DNA of 43,289 nt from the IMG/VR virus record IMGVR_UViG_3300049043_000092, positions 1-43,289 of that record; one strand, written 5' to 3'. The first letter of the stretch is position 1; the number at the start of each line of letters is the position of its first letter. The stretch comes from a virus. A model generated the notes under the pieces. That model did not search any database, was not told the DNA's origin, and was given only the letters and a program-made list of their open reading frames with translations. This document shows positions 9,057 to 16,295 of the stretch, one piece after another. Made by a program: the position numbers and the translations under genes.

Positions 9057-10848
9057 TGCCCCCGTAGGCCCTGCTGAGCGGCTTTGGTTTCCAGCCAAGC
9101 GCCAGAGCATCAATGCTGCTGCCGGTTTCATCAAACCAGGCCGTCAACAGCTCTGCCTGCTGCGCATCGGCTCGCACCTGCAGCTGGAGCTTTTGGTCCT
9201 GGGCCGCGGCGTCCGTGAAGAACTTGGCAGCTAACGCCAAGGCGTCAATGCGGTCATCAAACACCAGCGCCCCCCGCTCCACCGTGATGCGGCTCATCTG
9301 GTACAGCAGCGAGCGCTGATGACCGTTTTCCGGGTCGCGTTCCGCTTCGTGGTAGTCACGCCGGATCACGTCAGCGCTCACCACAAGGCGATGCTGCTGC
9401 ACTAGGGGCGCCAAGGTATCGACGATGCGGCGTTCCTTCTGCTGGCTGACGCGCACCTCCTCGATGGCGCAGGGATGCAGCTTCGTCATTGCTGGCTGCA
9501 GCAAGGCGGTGAACATGCCATCACCCATGTTGGATTCAGCCACCACGGTGTTCACCTTCCACCGCTGCGCCTTTTCCGCCAGCAGCTGCAGCACTGCCGG
9601 CTCATAGCCGCGGGTGGTGCCACCGGATTCGAGCAGAAACAGGTTGCCGTTCAGTTCTGCCACCACGGCCCAGGCCAGTTCATCACTGCCGCGGCCGGAG
9701 GGGTCAATCGCCAGCACGCAGCGCCAGGTTTCAGCCTGCGGCACCCAGCCCTGCAGCAGCGCCGGGCGGTGGTAGTAACGATCAGCGCCGAGGCCCACGC
9801 ACACCAGATCCGGGATGCGGTGCTCAGAAGACCAGCCAATCACCTCCGGCAGGGCCTTGGCATCGAGGTCCATCACGATCAGATCACCCAGCCGAATCGG
9901 GTAGCGATCGAGGGTGGAAAGGCGGCAGTTGAGTTGGAACTGCAGCTGCACCGAGGCCCGCGTCATGCGCATCTCGCGCTTCAGTAGCTCCTCATGGCCA
10001 AAACGTTCCGGGTCAGTCGGCTCGCCCGCTAGGGCCGTGTTCTCCTCCACGGCCGCGGCAATCGCTGGCGACAGGCTGCCTTCGTAGCAGTCCCATTCAT
10101 CCGCAGCGGCTGGGTTGGGAAAGCGCGCTGGCCAAAAGCGGATGGCGTAGTTCCGCTCGCGCACCAGGCGGAGGTACAGCGAACTTTCCAGGTGAGGAGT
10201 GCCCAGATAGCGAATCTGCCTTGGAAACACCTGCCGCTGTCCTGCAGCGGTGAAATCACGCGGGGCATTGGCATCAAAGCCCGGATCATCCGGTTTGATG
10301 ATCGCCTCCAATTCGGTGACGGCCTGTGCAAGCCGTTCCTGCTTGAGCGGTGTGATCGAGTTGTTAAGCGTTTCGATGTCATCCGGCAACGCCAGCGTGC
10401 AGCGTTTACCGGTGAGTGATGGGCTGAGGATTCCCACAGTGCGGACACTTGGGCTCTGGTCGATCACCGCCGGGCCTACATCAAAGGCCTTGATCGAGGA
10501 GCGGCCATCCGGTCGCGGCTCCAGACAACGCAGGATGTCCACATCGCGGATGCAGCGGGCCATGAAGGTGGCTACCTCCTCGGCCTTCTCGGCAGTGGCT
10601 GCAGGGATCAGCACCTTTTCGGTGAACGGGTCATGCCGCAACCGCCACAACGCATAGCCGCCTGACGCAAAGGATTTGCCCAGCCCCCGGTAGGCGGCAG
10701 TGATCGAGCGATCAGGGCCGACATCAAGCCATTCCGCCACCTCCAGCTGCCGCAGGGTGGGGGTATCAGCCAGGTTCAGCTCCCGCAGCAGGTAGCAGAG
10801 GAAATGCGGGAAGGGCCATAGCTCTGGCGGCAGCGGTTGCCAACTCAC
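9046..10848 (-). CDS. Large terminase subunit (T7 gp19-like)
   Basis: Intact 600-residue protein with a GTG start at 10848 and a good Shine-Dalgarno sequence (GGGAGGG) 8 bases upstream. The ATPase part has a variant Walker A (YRGLGKSFASG, residues 53-63) matching the T7 gp19 form, and a Walker B (LALPDDIE). The nuclease part carries LAIDPSGRGSDE, VVAESNMGDG and DRIDALALAAKF, with acidic residues at the expected RNase H-like positions. It pumps DNA into the capsid and cuts concatemers. T7 gp19 has 586 residues, so this is full length. It is leftward and convergent with the small subunit, unlike standard T7-like genomes where all genes share one strand. Confidence 0.92.
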   Translation of the reverse strand: MSWQPLPPELWPFPHFLCYLLRELNLADTPTLRQLEVAEWLDVGPDRSITAAYRGLGKSFASGGYALWRLRHDPFTEKVLIPAATAEKAEEVATFMARCIRDVDILRCLEPRPDGRSSIKAFDVGPAVIDQSPSVRTVGILSPSLTGKRCTLALPDDIETLNNSITPLKQERLAQAVTELEAIIKPDDPGFDANAPRDFTAAGQRQVFPRQIRYLGTPHLESSLYLRLVRERNYAIRFWPARFPNPAAADEWDCYEGSLSPAIAAAVEENTALAGEPTDPERFGHEELLKREMRMTRASVQLQFQLNCRLSTLDRYPIRLGDLIVMDLDAKALPEVIGWSSEHRIPDLVCVGLGADRYYHRPALLQGWVPQAETWRCVLAIDPSGRGSDELAWAVVAELNGNLFLLESGGTTRGYEPAVLQLLAEKAQRWKVNTVVAESNMGDGMFTALLQPAMTKLHPCAIEEVRVSQQKERRIVDTLAPLVQQHRLVVSADVIRRDYHEAERDPENGHQRSLLYQMSRITVERGALVFDDRIDALALAAKFFTDAAAQDQKLQLQVRADAQQAELLTAWFDETGSSIDALALGWKPKPLSRAYGGIKR

Positions 10849-10853
10849 AGCAA

Positions 10854-10880
10854 AGCCCTCCCGCGATTAACGAGAGGGCT
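10854..10880 (-). promoter_or_regulatory. Hairpin covering the terminase Shine-Dalgarno sequence
   Basis: On the minus strand AGCCCTC pairs perfectly with GAGGGCT across a 13-base loop. The second arm contains most of the ribosome binding site of the large terminase gene, so translation may be controlled by this fold. It might alternatively act as a weak terminator for the upstream leftward genes. Confidence 0.4.
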
Positions 10881-10950
10881 CTGCCCAACACCACCGGAAC
10901 AAGAATGACCGGCAGCAGCTCCCAGCACCACCTGGGTGACCGTGCCCACC

Positions 10951-11214
10951 CTACACGGCCTCATAGGCCTCGTTCACGTCTGCGGTGGCTTGATCATCAG
11001 CCTGAAACTGACCGCGGCGTGTGCGGGCACGCTTGCGTGGTTCCGGCTCTGGTGTCGGCTCCGGTTCCGCCGCGGGCTCCGGCGTTTCGGCAGCAGCAGC
11101 AGCTCCTTCCACCGCTGCCAAGAAAGCGTCAGCTTGACGCCCCAGAGCCGCATCAAGTGCCTCCTGAGGAACATCAGAACCCCAGCCAATAAGGCCCAAC
11201 CTGCTTCGTTCATC
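10951..11214 (-). CDS. Small acidic/basic linker protein, one frameshift
   Basis: About 87 residues starting at ATG 11214 (MNEAGWALL), with one frameshift near 11190 joining to a frame that ends at 10951. It contains a helical part (EALDAALGRQADAFLAAVEG), a Pro-Glu-rich linker (EPAAEPEPTPEPEP), a basic patch (RKRARTRRGQF) and a tail ending NEAYEAV. Such Pro/Glu linkers with basic patches occur in small phage DNA-binding or packaging-associated proteins. I do not recognise the family. It lies between the winged-helix protein and the terminase in the leftward unit. Confidence 0.5.
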   Translation of the reverse strand, partial: DERSRLGLIGWGSDVPQEALDAALGRQADAFLAAVEGAAAAAETPEPAAEPEPTPEPEPRKRARTRRGQFQADDQATADVNEAYEAV

Positions 11215-11234
11215 ACTGGTGACGTATGGCACAA

Positions 11235-11248
11235 CTGCAGGAGCGCAG
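11235..11248 (-). promoter_or_regulatory. Palindromic element variant upstream of leftward gene
   Basis: On the minus strand it reads CTGCG-CTCC-TGCAG, one base from the CTGCA-N4-TGCAG consensus. It lies 20 bases upstream of the ATG at 11214, the same relative place as copies on the plus strand. Confidence 0.35.
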
Positions 11249-11366
11249 AACAGATGAATTAAGCGTATCGAACTTGGCCAGCTAGGCCTCGTCTTCATCG
11301 CCAAACGCATCGCTGAACTGCTTGTCCAGATGGCCGCGGCGTTGTGCGCCACCTACGGCAGCCAGA

Positions 11367-11681
11367 TCAGGGTTGATTCAGGAAATACTGCTCACCGGTG
11401 TGCGGGTCACGGACTCTGGCAACCAATCGCAGCCGCTTGGCTTGAAGCCGTTTGATGGCCGCTGAGCAATCGCTGCTGTGAATCCCCAAAGCGGCAGCCA
11501 GCGCCTTCTGGGTGACGCGCACCCTGCCGCTTCGCCAGTCGCAGTGAAGGATCAACGCCATCAACACGGCAATGTCCCTCGGCTGGACCTCACGGTTTCG
11601 CAGGGCGGCCAAAAGAGTGTCCTTGCTGTAGTCGGTGAACAGCATCACGAAGCCCTCCAGGCCACGGTCATTGCTCTGCAT
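11367..11681 (-). CDS. Small winged-helix DNA-binding protein
   Basis: Two possible starts: ATG 11681 (104 residues, preceded by a CCA-rich leader) or ATG 11645 (MLFTDYSKD, 92 residues, preceded by GGAGGG at 7 bases). The second has the better ribosome site. The body reads as a winged helix: RDIAVLMALILHCDW, then VTQKALAAALGIHSSDCSAAIKRLQ as the helix-turn-helix, then LRLVARVRDPHTGEQYFLNQ as the wing. This pattern is seen in RepA-N/MarR-like replication and transcription regulators. As the first leftward gene from the divergent control region it may regulate that region or bind the repeat array there. Confidence 0.65.
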   Translation of the reverse strand: MQSNDRGLEGFVMLFTDYSKDTLLAALRNREVQPRDIAVLMALILHCDWRSGRVRVTQKALAAALGIHSSDCSAAIKRLQAKRLRLVARVRDPHTGEQYFLNQP

Positions 11682-11747
11682 GGGTGGTGGTGTTGTGGTC
11701 CCCAGGAAGCGGGTTTGGACCCTGAGATGTCGAGCTAACGCTCTCCT

Positions 11748-11881
11748 GGTAGTACATGCGTGCCTACTAGGAGTTGCCTACTAGGAACCTAGTAGTTGCC
11801 TACTAGAACGCATGTACCACCCCAGTCATGCCAAGGCTTCTCAACCCCCAAAGTCTAACTCGACTTAGACATAGTAGGCAA
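11748..11881. repeat. Iteron-like repeat array in the divergent control region
   Basis: Direct copies of TGCCTACTAG start at 11761, 11775 and 11797. Inverted relatives lie at 11787 (ACCTAGTAG) and 11870-11881 (CATAGTAGGCAA). The first block is enclosed by a near-perfect inverted repeat, GGTAGTACATGCG at 11748-11760 and CGCATGTACCACC at 11809-11821. An inverted pair GTCTAA/TTAGAC follows at 11853-11870. The array lies between leftward and rightward transcription units in the most AT-rich part of this stretch, as expected for an operator cluster or a replication origin. Confidence 0.7.
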
Positions 11882-12506
11882 AAAATCCAGTCCACCACTG
11901 ACGAATCGAAAATCTCTCTGATCTCTCTTCTGGTAAGAGAAAAAACCCTTTGACGGCCCATGGCCAAACCGTAGCGACCCCAAAGCCATGCCACCCCCAC
12001 ACCCCCGCTCGTTCACCCGCATACCCGCAGAGCATTTCCCAGCTCCACCCCCTTCGTCCCCAGATCGCTAAAGCCCGGCGACGTCGTGGGCCCCTCGCTG
12101 CTGTTTCCCGTTTTTGGGTCGCGTGATTAGGGGGAGTCCCCACTGCGCGAGGCGGCCAGCCCCCCCGTAGCCCCCCCTTCGGTTCTGGGCCGCTGGGGCT
12201 GCCTGCCTGCCTGTCTGTCTGGCGGGGTCTGCCGCAGTTGAGCCAGCACCTGCCCGGCCCTGGCTGGCTTGTCTGCGGATTGCTGATCCGCTGGCGGCCG
12301 TCCTGATGGGCCTGCCCGCTCTGAGCCGCTGCAGGGCTGCCCTGGGGGCTGGCGGCGGCACTGACACCCGAGGCGAGCCGCAGGGGCCTTGCCGGGGCTG
12401 CTGGAGGCCTCTGGCGGCGCTCTGGCTGCGGGGTGCGTGTTTCCTCCGGCCGCCCCATCCAACAACGTTGCAACCACCGCAACCGATGGGCTACCCTCTG
12501 GGTTAT
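11882..12506. other. Intergenic control region without a convincing gene
   Basis: An AT-rich part (to about 11960, with the stem TCTCTT/AAGAGA near 11934) is followed by a GC- and C-rich stretch without coherent codon use in any frame. A short tetranucleotide run (GCCT/GTCT units) lies near 12200. Long open frames here on both strands look like composition artefacts. Confidence 0.5.
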
Positions 12507-12520
12507 CTGCAGCAATGCAG
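12507..12520 (+). promoter_or_regulatory. 14-bp palindromic element (perfect copy, head of early block)
   Basis: CTGCA-GCAA-TGCAG, 24 bases before the first rightward gene at 12545. It is the only perfect copy in the early control region and would serve the whole rightward early block. Confidence 0.6.
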
Positions 12521-12544
12521 ACCGAACACCACCACCGAAAACCG

Positions 12545-12742
12545 ATGTTCACCACCATCACCACCGCGGCCGCGCTGTTGCTGGCGCTGCTGGCCGCTGC
12601 CGCTGTTCTGGTTTTGCTCTGGGCGACTGAGAGCCGCGAGCAGCGGGCCCGCCGCTGGCGGCGCCAGGGCCTCACGCAGCAGGCGATCGCCGACCGGCTG
12701 GGCTGCAGCCGCCGAACCGTGGGCCGATTGCTCACCGCTTGA
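12545..12742 (+). CDS. Membrane-anchored helix-turn-helix protein
   Basis: 65 residues. A single hydrophobic helix occupies residues 8-26 (AAALLLALLAAAAVLVLLW). A basic linker (REQRARRWRRQG) is followed by a Hin/resolvase-type helix-turn-helix (LTQQAIADRLGCSRRTVGRLL, residues 43-63). The start is preceded by an A/C-rich leader and no Shine-Dalgarno sequence. The combination suggests a DNA-binding protein tethered to the inner membrane, possibly anchoring phage DNA or sensing infection state; this role is inference. It is the first gene after the control region. Confidence 0.65.
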   Translation: MFTTITTAAALLLALLAAAAVLVLLWATESREQRARRWRRQGLTQQAIADRLGCSRRTVGRLLTA

Positions 12743-12818
12743 CCGATCGCCGCGGCCGGCCGGGGGCCGCACCCAACCCCGGCCACCGACACCGCCAACA
12801 CCACTCAAGGACCGACCA

Positions 12819-13087
12819 ATGACAGCCACCACCACCACACCCGCCGCACGGCTTGCCGCTGATTACGGGGTGACCGATGCCGCCGCCCTGGCGGTCGAGA
12901 CTGCAGAGCAGCGCCGAGGCGATGGCCAGCTGGGCCGGCCGGGACGGCCGTTACAGCCACAGCGACACCGAAGCAATCCTCGAAGGCCACGGCGAGACGT
13001 TTGGCGCCTGGGTCCAGCACTGCGAGACGCCAGGGGCTGCCCGACGTGTACGACGCGGCCGAGCTGCTGATCTGGCTCGGCTACTGA
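12819..13087 (+). CDS. Small hypothetical protein, frameshifted
   Basis: Reading across two frameshifts (near 12910 and in the GGGG at 13032-13036) gives an 89-residue protein: MTATTTTPAARLAADYGV at the start, a middle with SHSDTEAILEGHGETFGAWVQHCE, and the end LPDVYDAAELLIWLGY. The composition is that of a small soluble helical protein. The C-terminal WLGY recurs in the gene ending at 15355. The ATG is preceded by an A/C-rich leader shared with other genes of this block. No family recognised. Confidence 0.55.
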
Positions 13088-13151
13088 AGCCCGCCGCGGC
13101 CTGCCGGCAGCCGCCAGCAATGCCGGCCACCAACACCACCAACACCGACCA

Positions 13152-13382
13152 ATGACAACCACCACCACCCACCACCCTCGAACAAAGCGCCACCCAAAGC
13201 CAGCGCTACCGAGCTGGCCCGCTACGGGCTACGAAGGTAATTCCCGCAATGGCCCGCCAAGGCGCCTGACCTGATCCAGTGCGCCGATGCCGTTGCCGCC
13301 CGTATGGGCTGGAGCTTCTGCCACCGCTGACGAGCTGGCCCTTGTGGCCGTCGTCCGCGCCTACGTCAACGGGGAGGCCTGA
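13152..13382 (+). CDS. Small hypothetical protein, frameshifted
   Basis: It starts ATGACAACC directly after the leader containing two CCAACACCA-like units. At least three frameshifts are needed; coherent segments are PDLIQCADAVAARMGWSFC and then TADELALVAVVRAYVNGEA before the TGA at 13380-13382. The reconstructed product has about 76 residues with an N-terminal Thr run. Function unknown. It lies three bases before the next gene. Confidence 0.45.
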
Positions 13383-13385
13383 TCG

Positions 13386-13760
13386 ATGGCCGCCGCCACC
13401 ACACCCACCAAAACCGAGGAGCTCGCCGCTGTGCGGGCCCTCGCCGAGCGGCTGGGGCCACGCGGCTACCTGGGGCCTTGGCTCGCCGATGCGCTGCCCT
13501 GGCTCGCCGATCAGCTGCGCAGCGACTACATCCCGCAGCGGGCCCGGGCCATGGCCGAGGAAGCCGCTCGGGTGAAAGCTGAGGCCTGCTGCGATGCGAT
13601 TCGCCATGCGGCAGACCGCACAGCTGGAGGCCCGCCGCCTGCTGGAGGGCGTCAGCACCAGGCCGAGCAGCTGAAGGCCCAGGCCGAAGCCGAAGCCGAC
13701 AACATCCGCGGCCGGGCATGGAACGCCATCCGGCTGGCCACAAAGGAGCTGGAGCGATGA
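13386..13760 (+). CDS. Coiled-coil hypothetical protein
   Basis: 124 residues, open throughout, but the segment at about 13610-13670 reads better in another frame (RQTAQLEARRLLEGVST), suggesting two compensating indels. The first half contains AAVRALAERLGPRGYLGPWLADALPWLADQLR, which continues as Ala/Glu-rich heptads (AMAEEAARVKAEACCDAI and KAQAEAEADNIRGRAW). It ends ATKELER. It overlaps the zinc-finger gene by four bases (ATGA), so the two are probably translated together. No family recognised. Confidence 0.6.
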   Translation: MAAATTPTKTEELAAVRALAERLGPRGYLGPWLADALPWLADQLRSDYIPQRARAMAEEAARVKAEACCDAIRHAADRTAGGPPPAGGRQHQAEQLKAQAEAEADNIRGRAWNAIRLATKELER

Positions 13761-14080
13761 AAGAACCCAGGCCCAACCCATGGCCCGGCAACCCCAACGC
13801 CTACCCGTGCCCCTGGGGCTGCAACGGGACCGGCTCGATGCCGTGGTTCAGCCACATTCAGGGCGGAGTGTGCTTCAGCTGCCACGGCGAGGGTTGGATC
13901 CTCGGCCGCGGCAACCGGCCCGCACCGGTGAAGCGCAGCACCACCAGCACCACCAGGGGCCGCCGATGGCGCCGCGAGGGCGGCCGGATCGTGCCGGCGC
14001 GACGACAGCCCGCAGGCCCCGGCCCCTTCCCTGCTGCCCTTACAGCAGCACCAACACCACCAACACCACGCAACCAATGA
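13757..14080 (+). CDS. Small zinc-finger protein (DnaJ-type CxxCxGxG-like)
   Basis: About 107 residues. CPWGCNGTG at the start and CFSCHGEGW 25 residues later form two zinc-binding half-sites resembling DnaJ cysteine-rich repeats, common in small phage proteins. The C-terminal half is basic (RGRRWRREGGRI, RRQP) and ends in a Pro/Thr-rich stretch encoded by the A/C-rich leader of the following gene. A nucleic-acid-binding role is plausible. The part after about residue 60 may be affected by a frameshift. Confidence 0.6.
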   Translation: MKEPRPNPWPGNPNAYPCPWGCNGTGSMPWFSHIQGGVCFSCHGEGWILGRGNRPAPVKRSTTSTTRGRRWRREGGRIVPARRQPAGPGPFPAALTAAPTPPTPRNQ

Positions 14081-15030
14081 CAACCACCACCAAGCCCCGG
14101 AGGGGCGCAAGACCTACGACGGACCCACGCCAGAAGAGAAGCTGGCGGCCGATCTGATCGCCCTGATGGAGCAGGGCGTCAACCCATGGCGCCGGCCCTG
14201 GGCTGGCCACCAGGGCGAACACCGCAACTTGCTGACCGGCCACACCTACTACCGGCGGGAACCCGCTCCTACTGGAGGTCGGCAACCTCAGCCGGGGCAA
14301 CACCCTGCCGCTTGTGGATGGGCGCCGGCCAGGCCAAGGCCAACGGCTGGATGCCAGCCAAGGGCAGCAAGGCGGCCCGCATCGCGCAGCCGCGGCCCGT
14401 GGCCTTCGAGGATCCCGACAACGCCCAGCCGGGCGAGATCAGCAGCAGGGCCCGGAGCTTCACCGTGTTTCGCCTTGTGCCGGTGTTCAATGCCGCCGAC
14501 CTGGTTAGGCGTTGACGACGACAGCGCCGCGGCCCTGGCCCGCCGCATCGATGCCGCTACCGGCGACATCCAGCAACGGCCCGAGCCGGAGCGCCTGAGC
14601 CCACGCCGAGGACGCGCTGACGGCCTGGGAGGTGAAGGCCCAGATCGGCGGCGCGCTGGCCTGCTACAGCGTCGCCCACGACCGGATCAGCCTCCCCGAG
14701 CCGCGGGCCTTCGAGAGCCGCGAACACTTCGCCGCAACGTGGGCCCATGAAGCGATCCACAGCACCGGCCACAAAGACCGGCTAGCCCGGAACATGGGCG
14801 GCGCCATGGGGTCGCCCTCCTACGCCCGCGAGGAGCGGTAGCCGAGATGGGGAGCGCCATCCTCTGCCGCCGGCTGCAGATCGGCTCAGAGCTGCAGGAT
14901 CACGCCTGCTACCTAGGGCATTGGGTCCAGGTGCTCAAGGAGGAGCCGCGGGCCCTGCTGCAGGCGCTGGGGGCTGCCAAGAAGGCGGCCGATCTTGATC
15001 GCCCCGGAAGCCGCAACGGAGAAGGCTGGC
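14077..15030 (+). CDS. ardC: ArdC-like antirestriction protein, frameshifted
   Basis: Read across several frameshifts (about 14110, 14265, 14320, 14510, 14600, 14840, 14995) the product is a complete ArdC of about 315 residues. The N-terminal ssDNA-binding domain shows LIALMEQGVNPWRRPW, LLTGHTYYR, NPLLLEVGNL and LWMGAGQAKANGW. The C-terminal zinc-metallopeptidase domain shows GALACYSVAHDRISLPEP, the motif HEAIHSTGH with both zinc histidines and Glu, then SYAREE, LVAEMGSAILC and GHWVQVLKEEPRALLQAL. ArdC proteins bind incoming single-stranded DNA and protect it from restriction; they are best known from plasmids. The ATG overlaps the previous stop and follows the A/C-rich leader. The exact end is uncertain. 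Confidence 0.85.
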
Positions 15031-15031
15031 G

Positions 15032-15355
15032 ATGGCCACCGCCAACCCCGAAATCGGCGCCAACCCCGAAATCGGCGCCAACCCCGAAAACCGGCGCCAT
15101 CCTCACCGGCGCCACGAGTGCGCTGGGGCCTGAGGTCAGTGGCTGGAGGCTTACCCCTCCGGCCCTGGCCGGGCCATCCTCGACCAGGCCGACCGGCTGG
15201 GGCTGCTGCCACCGGGCCGGGTGCTGTGGATCTTGCAGGAACACCGCATCCATCCGCGCCGCTACAGCAACGCCTTAGAACGCTGCCGCCAGGCCGGCCA
15301 CCCAGTGGAGCCGATGCGCCACGCCGGGCAGCTGGTGGCCTGGCTCGGCTACTGA
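15032..15355 (+). CDS. Hypothetical protein with N-terminal tandem repeats, frameshifted
   Basis: ATG 15032 has a good ribosome site (GGAGAAGG, 6-base gap). The N-terminus encodes repeated NPEIGA units. After a frameshift near 15140 the product continues as LEAYPSGPGRAILDQADRLG, LLPPGRVLWILQEHRIHPRR and ends HAGQLVAWLGY at 15355. The reconstructed length is about 108 residues. A strong terminator follows 12 bases later, so this gene closes the ArdC transcription unit. Family unknown. Confidence 0.55.
15043..15096 (+). repeat. 18-bp tandem repeat inside a coding region
   Basis: Two identical copies and one partial copy of an 18-base unit (AACCCCGAAATCGGCGCC) follow each other in frame and encode N-P-E-I-G-A. 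The number of units may vary between related phages. Confidence 0.8.
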
Positions 15356-15367
15356 TCGACGGACTGC

Positions 15368-15392
15368 GGGCCCTCCATGGGCCCCCCTTTTT
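15368..15392 (+). terminator. Rho-independent terminator
   Basis: GGGCCC, a five-base loop (TCCAT), GGGCCC, then CCC and five T. It lies 12 bases after the stop at 15355. Confidence 0.85.
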
Positions 15393-15403
15393 ACCCTTTT
15401 GTT

Positions 15404-15417
15404 CTGCACCCATGCAC
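15404..15417 (+). promoter_or_regulatory. 14-bp palindromic element (one mismatch)
   Basis: CTGCA-CCCA-TGCAC, immediately after the terminator. It could restart transcription for the regulator and integrase genes. A frame beginning at ATG 15412 inside it (MHTLSAVFC) is short and hydrophobic and is not called as a gene. Confidence 0.4.
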
Positions 15418-15493
15418 ACCTTGTCCGCTGTCTTCTGCGCCGCTGCTACCGGCTTTTGCTGGTGGGCGCTGACGCTTCCTGTTCCCCACTGTG

Positions 15494-15507
15494 CTGCACC
15501 TTTGCAG
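15494..15507 (+). promoter_or_regulatory. 14-bp palindromic element (perfect copy)
   Basis: CTGCA-CCTT-TGCAG, 58 bases before ATG 15566. With the copy at 15404 it makes a pair 90 bases apart upstream of the regulator genes. A GC hairpin (CCCGC/GCGGG) follows near 15519-15537. Confidence 0.55.
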
Positions 15508-15565
15508 CAACCCTCAACGCCCGCGCCAATGGTGCGGGCCATGCCTACGACCTTCCCGGACCGTG

Positions 15566-15779
15566 ATGCGACTGACCCTCTCGATCGAATCCGCTCAGCT
15601 GCGTGGCTGTTGATCGCGCCGTGCGTCAGCAGCTCCGGTTGCTGCGCTCACAGCTTGATCAGCAGGTGCAAAGCCTGCCACCAGGTAATGACGCCTGGGC
15701 CGACACCAGCGAAGAGCTGCAAGCGCTTTCAGCCGCTCAGCTGACGTTTGAAAACGCCTTGTTAGAGGGTGGCGCATGA
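15566..15779 (+). CDS. Small hypothetical protein, one frameshift
   Basis: MRLTLSIESAQLRG is read from ATG 15566, and after a frameshift near 15605 continues AVDRAVRQQLRLLRSQLDQQVQ, then NDAWADTSEELQALSAAQL and ends LLEGGA. About 70 residues, helical, possibly coiled coil. The stop overlaps the next ATG (ATGA at 15776-15779), so it is coupled to the downstream winged-helix protein. No family recognised. Confidence 0.55.
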
Positions 15780-16156
15780 CGACCGCCGACGAACTGCAAC
15801 GTCTTGCCGGCTTGGCTGGCGCCTTGCGCCACGCCGGCCGGCCTATTCCGATCGGCGCCCTGGAGGTGCTGCTGGCGGTGGGTGCCGGGGTGGACAGCGC
15901 CACCGATCTGGTGGCCGCGATGTCCTGCCACGGTGCCCCGGTTGAAAAGGCGCGTGGAAGCCGGCCTGCTGAGCCTGTTGCGGGGCCGAGCCCGCTGCAC
16001 AACACTGGGCCATGCTCGGGTCGAGTCGCCGATGCCGCCGTGGCGCCGACGCGGCCGCATCCTGCACCGCCGCGGCCAGCAGGTGCTGTTGAGTGCACGC
16101 CGGGCGCAACTTGCTCCACAATCATTTGCAGAACATGCGTACTACAGTCCGAGTAG
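15776..16156 (+). CDS. Putative MarR-like winged-helix regulator, frameshifted
   Basis: The start MTTADELQRLAGLAGALRHAG leads into LEVLLAVGAGVDSATDLVAAMSCHGAPVEK, which fits the first helices of a winged-helix fold. After a frameshift near 15950 the sequence continues VEAGLLSLLRGRARC and later RRRGRILHRRGQQVLL, a wing-like end. The reconstructed size (about 105-125 residues) fits small MarR-type regulators. The stop is uncertain (about 16095 to 16156). Placed directly upstream of a second MarR-like gene and the integrase, it is a candidate lysogeny regulator. Confidence 0.5.
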   Translation: MTTADELQRLAGLAGALRHAGRPIPIGALEVLLAVGAGVDSATDLVAAMSCHGAPVEKARGSRPAEPVAGPSPLHNTGPCSGRVADAAVAPTRPHPAPPRPAGAVECTPGATCSTIICRTCVLQSE

Positions 16157-16157
16157 T
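16141..16157. promoter_or_regulatory. Inverted repeat, operator-like
   Basis: ACTAC-N7-GTAGT. It is immediately preceded by ACATGCGT (16133-16140), which recalls the ACATGCG arms that bound the 11748-11821 array. It lies between the two regulator genes. Confidence 0.4.
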
Positions 16158-16187
16158 CGATGGCTGCACATCCGAGGAGAAAACGCC

Positions 16188-16265
16188 ATGAGCCTCACGC
16201 TGATTGGCCTGGCCGCATGGCCCCAGGGCCCTCGTCAGGGCAAGAAGGACCTCTCCGCACCTTGA
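16188..16265 (+). CDS. Possible 25-residue leader peptide
   Basis: ATG 16188 is preceded by GAGGAG with a 9-base gap and opens a frame of 25 codons (MSLTLIGLAAWPQGPRQGKK to the stop at 16265). It sits between regulator genes in an otherwise non-coding stretch. It could be a leader peptide or chance; only the ribosome site supports it. Confidence 0.3.
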   Translation: MSLTLIGLAAWPQGPRQGKKDLSAP

Positions 16266-16295
16266 GCGGATCGGCAGCGATCGGCGTTCTTGCCG

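Noticed and set aside
9475-9987. Plus-strand open frame opposite the large terminase
   Set aside because: Antisense shadow of an intact, motif-bearing terminase gene.
11865-12515. 216-codon minus-strand frame in the control region
   Set aside because: Composition is driven by C-rich DNA; no coherent domain, and it crosses the operator-like region.
12306-13070. 254-codon plus-strand frame
   Set aside because: Low-complexity Pro/Arg/Cys content and overlap with better-supported small genes in other frames.
15043-15096. CRISPR-like array
   Set aside because: The 18-base units are contiguous, in frame and without spacers; they are a coding tandem repeat.
15412-15565. Short hydrophobic frame starting inside a palindromic element
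   Set aside because: No ribosome site, it contains a second palindromic element, and its composition is not distinctive.
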